From: Bacillota bacterium | GTDB taxonomy: Bacteria; Bacillota_A; Clostridia; Lachnospirales; Lachnospiraceae | DNA length: 14,856 nt | Direction of reading: 5' to 3' | Assembly (NCBI GenBank): GCA_023443925.1 | Contig: JAEZSL010000116.1 | Location: 1-14,856, forward strand | Shown: one piece after another, positions 1 through 5,625 of the stretch | Layout of the letters: every line of letters begins with the position of its first letter | Numbering within the stretch: position 1 is the first letter of the stretch | The notes under the pieces: model-generated | Told to the model about the DNA's origin: nothing | Database searches by the model: none | What the model saw: the letters and a program-made list of their open reading frames with translations, nothing else | Program-made: the position numbers and the translations under genes

Positions 1-1
1 T

Positions 2-73
2 GCCGTAACATCAGAAGAAACCAAAAGCTTTATTAATGAACAGTGGAAAGGTGCCGTAATACCGGTATTCTAA
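2..73 (+). CDS. 3' end of an unidentified protein gene (partial)
   Basis: Only one + strand frame is open from the left edge. It encodes 23 residues ending in ...QWKGAVIPVF and stops at TAA 71-73. The other two + frames hit stops early (codons at 34-36 and 6-8). A strong bidirectional terminator follows 25 bp later, which is what the end of a real gene should look like. Too little is visible to name a family; the aromatic and hydrophobic tail is not diagnostic. The start and most of the gene lie outside the window. Confidence 0.5.
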   Translation, partial: AVTSEETKSFINEQWKGAVIPVF

Positions 74-97
74 TATTCTTAATAAGTAATTAGTAAT

Positions 98-137
98 AAA
101 AAAGATTCAGGTGATATTTTTACCTGAATCTTTTTTT
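98..137. terminator. Bidirectional intrinsic terminator
   Basis: A perfect 9-bp stem (GATTCAGGT 104-112 with ACCTGAATC 122-130) encloses a 9-nt AT-rich loop. It is flanked by an A-run on the left and seven T on the right, so both transcripts would end in a hairpin plus U-tract. It separates the gene entering from the left from the convergent cupin gene and can serve both. Confidence 0.9.
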
Positions 138-159
138 GTTTTAGGGGATTTAAGATATG

Positions 160-495
160 TCAGAAGATTACCGTTAAATACATCTTAAAAGCTTCTTTTG
201 CATAGACAGCATGGGGTACTTCGGCAGGCATTACAATAGTCTGGCCTTCTGAAACAGTATATACGCTGTCACCAATGGTTAATTCACCGGTACCGTCCAG
301 AACAGTCACCATAGCATCACCGTGGGAGGAATGGGTGCTGATTTCTTCCCCCTTATCAAAAGCAAAAAGCGTTAGGCTTACACTTTGGTTCTGAACCAGA
401 GTTTTACTCACAATTTGTCCTTCCTGATAGGATACAAGGTCTTTTAGAGATAATACTTCTGAATTGCTGATATTTTTTAAGATTTTTTTATCCAT
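160..495 (-). CDS. Small single-domain cupin protein
   Basis: This 111-residue protein is one cupin beta-barrel. The first cupin motif runs from Gly49 to about Gly68, with His55, His58 and Asp60 at the usual metal-ligand positions. The second motif starts near Gly84 and includes Pro90 and His95. There is no DNA-binding or catalytic partner domain, no signal peptide and no membrane segment, so it is a small cytoplasmic cupin. Proteins of this size and sequence type are common in clostridia and are annotated only as cupin-domain proteins; the ligand is unknown and I do not assign a reaction. The ATG is preceded by AAGGAAA (within 501-510), which supports this start. It is monocistronic and ends at the shared terminator at 98-137. 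The HxxH spacing in motif 1 departs from the textbook HxH, so metal binding is likely but unproven. Confidence 0.9.
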   Translation of the reverse strand: MDKKILKNISNSEVLSLKDLVSYQEGQIVSKTLVQNQSVSLTLFAFDKGEEISTHSSHGDAMVTVLDGTGELTIGDSVYTVSEGQTIVMPAEVPHAVYAKEAFKMYLTVIF

Positions 496-533
496 TTTGA
501 TTTCCTTTCATTCGTTAAATTAGTATGAATTGC

Positions 534-684
534 TTCGCGAAATGCATGCGAGTCATTAGAAGTATAGCAAAAGTGGCTATTCTTCACGATTTATGCCCGA
601 AAAGCATGGGCGTTAGTGTGAAATAAATACATTTCACTCCCTGATTTGAGGCAGTAAACCATCTGCCAGCAGATGATTTATGCC
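534..684. other. Cluster of five stem-loops upstream of the cupin gene
   Basis: Five inverted repeats lie within 151 bp. They are TCGC/GCGA at 535-551, a bulged AGAA..TAGC/GCTATTCT at 558-583, ATGCCC/GGGCGT at 593-613 (one T-G pair), GTGAAAT/ATTTCAC at 618-637, and a 15-pair stem with a CCAG loop at 650-684 (one bulge, one pair that is A-C on + but G-U on -). The first and third share a nine-base loop, GAAA(T/A)GCAT, on different stems. Orientation is unresolved, because the wobble pairs favour + in one hairpin and - in another. It could be the cupin leader, a structured RNA or a repeat cluster. Confidence 0.4.
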
Positions 685-1010
685 ATGGGATCTAGTGTCA
701 ATTATAAAATACATAATTCACACCTTGATTGGGTGACTATATAATTGGAGCAACCTTGCAAGGATATAAATAAAGTTTATGCAAAGCTATACCAGAGTGA
801 CTGCTTTTTCCTGGCCACGATAATAATTAGCTTAACAGAACCGGGAAGCAGGGTCACAATTTATGGAGTAAGGAACTAAATTATCTATAAGGTTAGTATA
901 AACAGTATTCAGATAATGTATGTTGCAGATGCAACAAATATTATTGATTTTACCTTTTTATTCGTTTTTTGGATAAAATAACTACTTGACATAATTAGTC
1001 ATAAATTAAA

Positions 1011-1140
1011 AAGCCTTCCAGGCAGGATGCACATGAACACACAAAAGGATAAATCCTTTGGAAGATGTCACTGTCGTGGCAGCGCGTCAGCGCTAGAGTC
1101 TGGCGAGCCAGACTCTTTCTTATATTCCAATTCATGTTTT
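1011..1140. repeat. Candidate dispersed repeat or structured element with abutting GC-rich hairpins
   Basis: Two hairpins abut exactly: AGCGC/GCGCT with a GTCA loop at 1081-1094, then a 9-bp AGAGTCTGG/CCAGACTCT stem with a CGAG loop at 1095-1116, followed on + by TTCTTAT. To the left lie AAAGGA/TCCTTT (1044-1059), a possible long-range CTTCCA/TGGAAG pair (1015-1020 with 1059-1064), and a short GCCT/AGGC hairpin (1013-1023) followed on the minus strand by five T. The local GC content is clearly above its surroundings. A translated minus ORF across it looks like a by-product of the repeat. That it is dispersed in the genome is my suspicion and cannot be shown from one copy. Confidence 0.35.
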
Positions 1141-1250
1141 CTTTAAGCAGAGTAAAGCCAGGAGAAGAGCTTTGTTTAAGGAGCTTTATAGAAAAACTAT
1201 CTCGCAACGGATATGTATAAAAACAGAATTTCTTATTTTATTAATTTGTA

Positions 1251-1278
1251 TTGACAATATCATTAAACTGTATATAAT
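1251..1278 (+). promoter_or_regulatory. Sigma-A type promoter of the GntR-ABC cassette
   Basis: A consensus -35 TTGACA (1251-1256) and a consensus -10 TATAAT (1273-1278) are separated by 16 bp. Transcription would start near 1285, giving a leader of about 185 nt before the repressor gene. The -10 lies inside the 26-bp palindrome, so the promoter looks repressible. Confidence 0.85.
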
Positions 1279-1292
1279 TAAATATATACAGT
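1267..1292. promoter_or_regulatory. 26-bp palindromic operator overlapping the -10
   Basis: Arms ACTGTATATA (1267-1276) and TATATACAGT (1283-1292) are perfect reverse complements around a 6-bp centre. Counting the centre, 12 of 13 pairs match. The palindrome covers the -10 hexamer and the expected start point. GntR regulators bind two-fold symmetric sites with GT..AC halves, and the next gene is a YtrA-type GntR repressor, so autoregulation through this site is the natural inference. Confidence 0.75.
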
Positions 1293-1350
1293 AGATACGG
1301 AATAGACGGAAGTTTGACTGATTTTAATCCTTGACAGACAAGTCATAGCT

Positions 1351-1399
1351 GTAACTGGTAACTGGTAACTGGTAACTGGTAACCGATAACCGATAACCG
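1351..1399 (+). repeat. Heptanucleotide tandem repeat, seven units
   Basis: Seven head-to-tail 7-bp units with no gaps: four GTAACTG, one GTAACCG and two ATAACCG. The gradual change in the unit suggests expansion from different founder units. It lies in the untranslated leader between the promoter and the repressor start, so changes in copy number would alter the leader without breaking a reading frame. Confidence 0.95.
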
Positions 1400-1470
1400 G
1401 CAGGCAATAGCCAGTAGTATCAATACTGTTTTATTTTAAGATAATGGTCATTGTAAAGGAGAGTAGCAAT

Positions 1471-1842
1471 TTGAAAGTAGTTGTTTCGAACCAGTCGGAT
1501 TTGCCGATTTACGTGCAGATTAAAGAACAGATCAAGGAACAGATATTAAATAATTCCTTAAAGGAAAATGAGTCACTGCCTTCTATCCGGCAATTGGCCA
1601 AAGATCTGGGTATTAGTGTTATTACCACCACCAGGGCTTATAATGAATTGGAGCAGGAAGGATTTATCGCCACCACACCCGGCAAGGGCAGCGTTATACT
1701 GCCAAGAGATAATGCTATGGTAAGAGAACAATATCTAAAACGCATTGAAGAAGCGTTTCTTTTGGCGATAGAGAATGCAAAATATGCCGGTATTGAGAAT
1801 GAAGAACTAATGCTGATCTTAAGAAATTTATTGGAGGTTTAA
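1471..1842 (+). CDS. GntR-family repressor, YtrA subfamily
   Basis: A winged helix-turn-helix of the GntR type occupies roughly residues 8-75 (LPIYVQIKEQI..., LPSIRQLAKDLGIS, TTRAYNELEQEGFI, GKGSVIL). It is followed by a short tail of about 45 residues, as in the YtrA subfamily, which lacks a ligand-binding domain and regulates adjacent ABC transporters. I chose the TTG at 1471 (123 aa) because AAAGGAG at 1455-1461 lies nine bases before it; the in-frame ATG at 1444 has no clear ribosome binding site and would add nine residues. The gene heads a tight cassette, with the ATPase starting 2 bp after its stop. A 26-bp palindrome on the promoter is its probable target. The inducer is unknown; in related systems cell-envelope stress or peptide antibiotics relieve repression. 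Confidence 0.93.
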   Translation: MKVVVSNQSDLPIYVQIKEQIKEQILNNSLKENESLPSIRQLAKDLGISVITTTRAYNELEQEGFIATTPGKGSVILPRDNAMVREQYLKRIEEAFLLAIENAKYAGIENEELMLILRNLLEV

Positions 1843-1844
1843 AG

Positions 1845-2729
1845 ATGAATCATATGGATTACTCCTTGGCAATTGAAGGATTGACTAAGAAAATCGGAGA
1901 CTTTACATTACAAAATATTAGCTTTGAGCTTCCCAAAGGTTACATATTAGGTTATGTAGGCCAGAATGGAGCAGGAAAAACCACCACCATTAAGTTAATT
2001 ATGTCAATGCTAAAGCCGGATATGGGAAGGATTACTGTTAATGGAAGAGAGTTTTTGGATAATGAATTTGAGTATAAAAATTCCATCGGTTATATATCGG
2101 AAAAATGTTTTTTTCCGGAGGAATTTACCTTAAAGGATATCGAAGATACCTTAATTTCTTTTTATCCTTCCTTTAACCAAAGCAAATATAAGAAACTGTC
2201 GGAGCAATGGGAATTGCCGTACAGGAAGAAAATAAAAGAATTTTCAAGAGGAATGCAGGTGCGTACCATGTTTGCAGCGGTTTTGGCCAGAGATACAAAG
2301 CTCCTGCTTTTAGATGAAGCTACCAGTGGACTGGACCCCGTGGTACGAAGTGATATTCTGGAATTAATCCAGGACTATATTGCAGACGGTGAAAGAAGTG
2401 TACTATTTTCTACCCACATAATGAGTGATCTGGAACAGGTCGCAGATTATATTTATTTTCTGGATAAAGGGAAGATGGTAATTAATGCAACAAAAGATGA
2501 ACTGACAGAACAGTATGTTCTGGTAAAAGGTGGTATGGAAGATCTTCATAATGAATTAGAAAAGAAGCTTATCGGGACGAAAAAGACTAGAGTAGGGTTT
2601 GAAGGGCTGCTCTCAGTAGAATATATGGATTATATAGGAAGACACCATGTCATCGAAAAGCCAACCATTGAGCAGATTATAGTTTTGCATATAAAGGAAA
2701 TAAGGGGGAGCCGGGAATGGAAGCATTAA
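1845..2729 (+). CDS. ABC transporter ATP-binding subunit
   Basis: This 294-residue protein has one ABC ATPase domain over about residues 7-220. Walker A is GQNGAGKTT near residue 39, the signature is a degenerate FSRGMQ near residue 135, Walker B with its glutamate is LLLLDEATSGLD, and the switch histidine lies in FSTHIMSD. A C-terminal tail of about 75 residues follows, as in BcrA/YtrB/PmtA-type exporters. The subunit works at the inner face of the membrane and pairs with the permease, whose start codon overlaps this gene by 13 bp, indicating translational coupling. GGAGG lies 8 bp before the ATG. Coupling to a YtrA-type repressor is the usual arrangement for peptide or antibiotic efflux modules such as bacitracin-type or PmtRAB-type exporters. 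The substrate cannot be read from the sequence. Confidence 0.95.
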   Translation: MNHMDYSLAIEGLTKKIGDFTLQNISFELPKGYILGYVGQNGAGKTTTIKLIMSMLKPDMGRITVNGREFLDNEFEYKNSIGYISEKCFFPEEFTLKDIEDTLISFYPSFNQSKYKKLSEQWELPYRKKIKEFSRGMQVRTMFAAVLARDTKLLLLDEATSGLDPVVRSDILELIQDYIADGERSVLFSTHIMSDLEQVADYIYFLDKGKMVINATKDELTEQYVLVKGGMEDLHNELEKKLIGTKKTRVGFEGLLSVEYMDYIGRHHVIEKPTIEQIIVLHIKEIRGSREWKH

Positions 2730-3385
2730 AGTTTATGAAACTGGATTTAAAAGTCATAAGACCACAGTTAAAAGTGTTTTTTATCTATCCGGTTATGGCA
2801 ATTGTATTTATCCTTATGGGTATGAATGATATGATCTTTATATTGGGATATATGATAATGGGATTCTCTATAATGGCTACGACACCTTTTAGTATGGAAT
2901 ATACGAACAGCAGGAATGTATTTTATATAACACTTCCTGCCAGTATGAAAAGTATGGTAATGGGCAGATATCTGATTTTATTATTGATAGCAGTCTTGTA
3001 TGGTTTAATGAGCGTACTGCTGGCTATACTCAGTATCATAAACGGAGGTGTTATTACCGGGTTTCACCTATTTTATTTTTCGATATTTGCCACGGGCAGT
3101 ATAATTATCTGCCTTATGCAGTATACATTATTCTTTAAGCTGGGAGTTTTTAAAAGTCAGCAGTTTTTCTCGGTGGTACAGATGCTTCCGGGTATGGCGG
3201 TCTGGTTAATTATGAGTTTTGGCGGGAGTCATCTGAAAAAAAACAGCGACACTTTATTTGAGCTGATTAAATTCGGTGCAGCTCATTTGGATTTAATTAT
3301 AGTGGCAGAAGTTATCCTGGTAGGTGGAGTATTTGCTTTGACTTATCATCTTTCTAAAGTAATTTGTAACAAGAAAGAATTTTAA
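2717..3385 (+). CDS. ABC-2 type transporter permease
   Basis: This 222-residue, strongly hydrophobic protein has about six predicted membrane segments, near residues 20-36, 38-58, 84-110, 115-140, 150-170 and 190-212. It resembles the small ABC-2 permeases (ABC2_membrane_5 type) that pair with one ATPase in PmtAB-like and related exporters. The ATG overlaps the end of the ATPase gene and is preceded by GGGGAG. A short charged loop follows the second segment (SMEYTNSRNVFYITLPAS), a hallmark of this family. Because only one permease is present, the transporter is probably a homodimeric permease plus two ATPases. It is the last gene of the cassette, and a long inverted repeat follows about 70 bp downstream. 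Confidence 0.93.
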   Translation: MEALKFMKLDLKVIRPQLKVFFIYPVMAIVFILMGMNDMIFILGYMIMGFSIMATTPFSMEYTNSRNVFYITLPASMKSMVMGRYLILLLIAVLYGLMSVLLAILSIINGGVITGFHLFYFSIFATGSIIICLMQYTLFFKLGVFKSQQFFSVVQMLPGMAVWLIMSFGGSHLKKNSDTLFELIKFGAAHLDLIIVAEVILVGGVFALTYHLSKVICNKKEF

Positions 3386-3452
3386 TCATTATATTTATAA
3401 AAGTGAAAAGGCAGCAACTGTTAACTTAATATAAAAATTTGTCATTGTGACA

Positions 3453-3506
3453 GATAGGAAAAGTAAGAAGGAGGGTTGATTCACCCTCCTTCTTACTTTT
3501 CCTATC
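3453..3506. terminator. Perfect 24-bp stem-loop between convergent genes
   Basis: Positions 3453-3476 and 3483-3506 are exact reverse complements around a 6-nt loop (TGATTC). The left arm is almost all purine and contains AAGGAGGG. The element sits between the convergent permease and asnB genes, where a shared terminator is expected. It lacks a clean U-tract directly after the stem on either strand; on the minus strand a small TGTCA/TGACA hairpin followed by AATTTTT (3440-3452 and beyond) could complete termination. The stem is much longer than usual. Confidence 0.6.
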
Positions 3507-3534
3507 AAGATTGTTGACGCTTATACATATAATA

Positions 3535-5388
3535 TTACAATTCTATTTTAATCTGATACTTCTCAAGCCAGTAATTTACCTGAAGCATATAGGCTAACAT
3601 CTGGGGACCTGCCATCAGCTGGCCAAACCAGGGTTTACCGTAATCGGAAGGCGTATTCATAAAATTTTTAACTTTTACAATATCCGCCAAAGCGTTAATA
3701 GGTGAGCCAGGATCTTCCACAACTGCCAGGAGCCTGTCGGACAGAAGTTTTTCATAATGAGGATTATAGGTTTTCGGGTATGGACTTTTTTTGCGGGTTA
3801 ATATTTCTTCCGGTAATAATCCTCTTGCGGATTCCCTTAACAGGTGCTTTACAACACCATCCCTGCATTTGATATCCCAGGGTACATTCCATACATATTC
3901 TAAAATCCGGTGATCTGCAAGGGGAACTCTTGCTTCCAGACCGGAATACATACTGGTACGGTCCATACGGTCAAGGAGGGTAATCATAAACCATTTAACA
4001 TTGAGATAGGCTATTTCGCGTCTTCTGGCTTCAAGAACGCTTTCTCCTTCCAGTTTAGGTGTTTCCTTAACTGATTTTTCATAGGAGGATAGAATGTATT
4101 CTTCCAGATTAAGTTCCTGTAGCAGCTCCTCTTTTAAAAGCTGTTTTCTGGGTTCAACGTTTCTGGACCAGGGAAAGGTATGGGCATCAAAGGCTTCCTG
4201 ACTATGAAACCAAGGATAGCCGCCGAAGATTTCATCGGCACACTCCCCGGTCAGCGTAACTTTATTATATTTTTTAACTTCCGAACAGAAATATAAAAGA
4301 GAGGAATCTACATCAGCCATACCGGGCAGATCCTTGGCATCGACAGAATCGTATAAGTAATCTGCAAGCTTCATATTATCGCATTCCAGATAAGTATGAT
4401 TGGTGTTCAGATGATTTACCATTAAATCGACATAAGGACGGTCTCTGGAAGGCTGAAAGGAGTTTGCCTTAAAGAATTCGTCATTGCCGTCAAAATCAAA
4501 GGAAAAGGTATTCAGCCGCTCACCGAGTTTTGCCAGTTCGCCGGCACACACGGCGGTGACAATACTGGAATCAATTCCACCGGATAGAAAAGTACAGATC
4601 GGTATATCCGAAATCATTTGCCTTTTTATGGAATCTTTAACCAGAAAGGCTGTTTTCTCAATGGTTTCGTCATAGGAATCCGTATGGGGTACGCTGGTCA
4701 GCTCCCAGTATTTAAAGGCTTTTAGACCATCCTTAGTGTAAACATTATAGTATCCGGGCAGCACTTCGAAGCAATTTTTAAAAACTCCGCTGCCATATGT
4801 TTTTGCCGGACCAAGTCCGAATATCTCGCAGAGCCCCTGCTTGTCAACAACCGGTTTACAGTCTGGGTATTCAAAAAGAACCTTTAATTCTGAACCAAAG
4901 ACAAGGGTCTCATTGACTATTGTATAAAACAGCGGTTTAATGCCAAGGCGGTCTCTGAAAATGCTGATGGTCTGCTGGGAATCATCCCAGATTGCAAAAG
5001 CAAAGATACCGTTTAGCTGCTTCACAAATTCATTACCGTATTCGATGATACCCAGCAAAATAACTTCCGTATCACTGGTGGTTCTGAATTCCCAGCCTTT
5101 TCGTTCCAGATCAGTTTTTAACTCTGCCGTATTATAAAGCTCACCGTTATAAATAATGGTGTACATCTTATTGCCGATTACTTTGCTCATAGGCTGTCTG
5201 CCGTTAGCTAAATCTATGATTGACAGCCTGGCATGGGCAAGCCCTGCGTGTTCTGTCAGATACAAGCCGTTGTCATCCGGCCCCCTGCGTTTTATTTTAT
5301 CTTTCATCCGGTTAAGAATTCCATAGCATTCCGGTGTTTTGGCAGTGTAGTTCTCATGAAAGTTACAAAATCCGGCTATTCCGCACAA
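3535..5388 (-). CDS. asnB: Asparagine synthetase B (glutamine-hydrolysing)
   Basis: It makes asparagine from aspartate, ATP and glutamine in the cytoplasm. The N-terminal class II glutamine amidotransferase domain (about 1-200) begins with the catalytic Cys2 in CGIAGF and has RLSIIDL, YNGELYN and TSDTEV in the glutamine-binding region. The C-terminal synthetase domain (about 230-600) carries the pyrophosphate-binding SGGIDSS (269-275) and GECADEIFGGYPWF. At 617 residues it is typical of the bacterial 610-640 aa group. The start is TTG at 5386-5388, because Cys2 must follow the initiator and AAGGAGGG (5397-5404, minus strand) lies eight bases upstream. It is monocistronic and convergent with the ABC cassette. 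Its promoter is not clear, and I see no T-box for asparagine in the short upstream region. Confidence 0.97.
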   Translation of the reverse strand: MCGIAGFCNFHENYTAKTPECYGILNRMKDKIKRRGPDDNGLYLTEHAGLAHARLSIIDLANGRQPMSKVIGNKMYTIIYNGELYNTAELKTDLERKGWEFRTTSDTEVILLGIIEYGNEFVKQLNGIFAFAIWDDSQQTISIFRDRLGIKPLFYTIVNETLVFGSELKVLFEYPDCKPVVDKQGLCEIFGLGPAKTYGSGVFKNCFEVLPGYYNVYTKDGLKAFKYWELTSVPHTDSYDETIEKTAFLVKDSIKRQMISDIPICTFLSGGIDSSIVTAVCAGELAKLGERLNTFSFDFDGNDEFFKANSFQPSRDRPYVDLMVNHLNTNHTYLECDNMKLADYLYDSVDAKDLPGMADVDSSLLYFCSEVKKYNKVTLTGECADEIFGGYPWFHSQEAFDAHTFPWSRNVEPRKQLLKEELLQELNLEEYILSSYEKSVKETPKLEGESVLEARRREIAYLNVKWFMITLLDRMDRTSMYSGLEARVPLADHRILEYVWNVPWDIKCRDGVVKHLLRESARGLLPEEILTRKKSPYPKTYNPHYEKLLSDRLLAVVEDPGSPINALADIVKVKNFMNTPSDYGKPWFGQLMAGPQMLAYMLQVNYWLEKYQIKIEL

Positions 5389-5518
5389 TATTAGTACCCT
5401 CCTTAATCATAATAAATATAGTATGCCTGACATCTTTTTCTGACACAGTTTTAGTTAGGAATGATTTTATTTTACGATAATTTATCAAGGTCATCTTGTT
5501 TTTATAAAATGATTGATT

Positions 5519-5565
5519 TATAATTATATAAAATAACAGAATGTAACAGAATATGTGTTATTCTG
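5519..5565 (+). promoter_or_regulatory. Candidate promoter and operator before the H-NOX chemoreceptor
   Basis: TATAAT (5519-5524) is preceded at 17 bp by TTGTTT (5496-5501), a plausible housekeeping promoter with a weak -35. Just downstream, TAACAGAATG and TAACAGAATA (5534-5543, 5544-5553) form a direct repeat. The second copy also forms a 7-bp inverted repeat, CAGAATA/TATTCTG (5547-5565). The repeats lie where a repressor or leader structure could act. No regulator can be named. Confidence 0.4.
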
Positions 5566-5625
5566 ACATTTTGTCGGGTCAAAGGTATTTATTTCCGACT
5601 AAACCACAACAAAGGAGAAATGTTT

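Larger units (their letters stand above)
496..1250. other. Gene-poor, hairpin-rich intergenic region
   Basis: I see no convincing protein gene here. The only ORF of note (995-1207, minus) has no ribosome binding site and consists largely of inverted repeats. Instead the stretch carries many potential stem-loops: 535-551, 558-583, 593-613, 618-637, 650-684, 797-857, 921-936, 1081-1094 and 1095-1116. Some could be the leader of the minus-strand cupin gene; others may be remnants of dispersed repeats or an unannotated RNA. No promoter for the cupin gene could be assigned with confidence. Confidence 0.6.

Noticed and set aside
995..1207. Minus-strand ORF of 70 codons in the hairpin-rich region
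   Set aside because: No ribosome binding site before the ATG, no recognisable domain, and much of it is made of inverted repeats; it is better explained as a by-product of a repeat or RNA element.
1444..1470. ATG at 1444 as the start of the YtrA-type repressor
   Set aside because: It has no clear ribosome binding site, while TTG 1471 lies nine bases after AAAGGAG and gives the usual family length.
5579..5600. Sigma-D (flagellar) type promoter, TCAA...CCGACTAA, before the chemoreceptor
   Set aside because: The spacer is about 11 bp instead of 14-16 and the start point would fall almost on the ribosome binding site.
5389..5625. T-box or other amino-acid riboswitch before asnB
   Set aside because: No T-box sequence or antiterminator/terminator pair is visible on the minus strand in this short, AT-rich gap.
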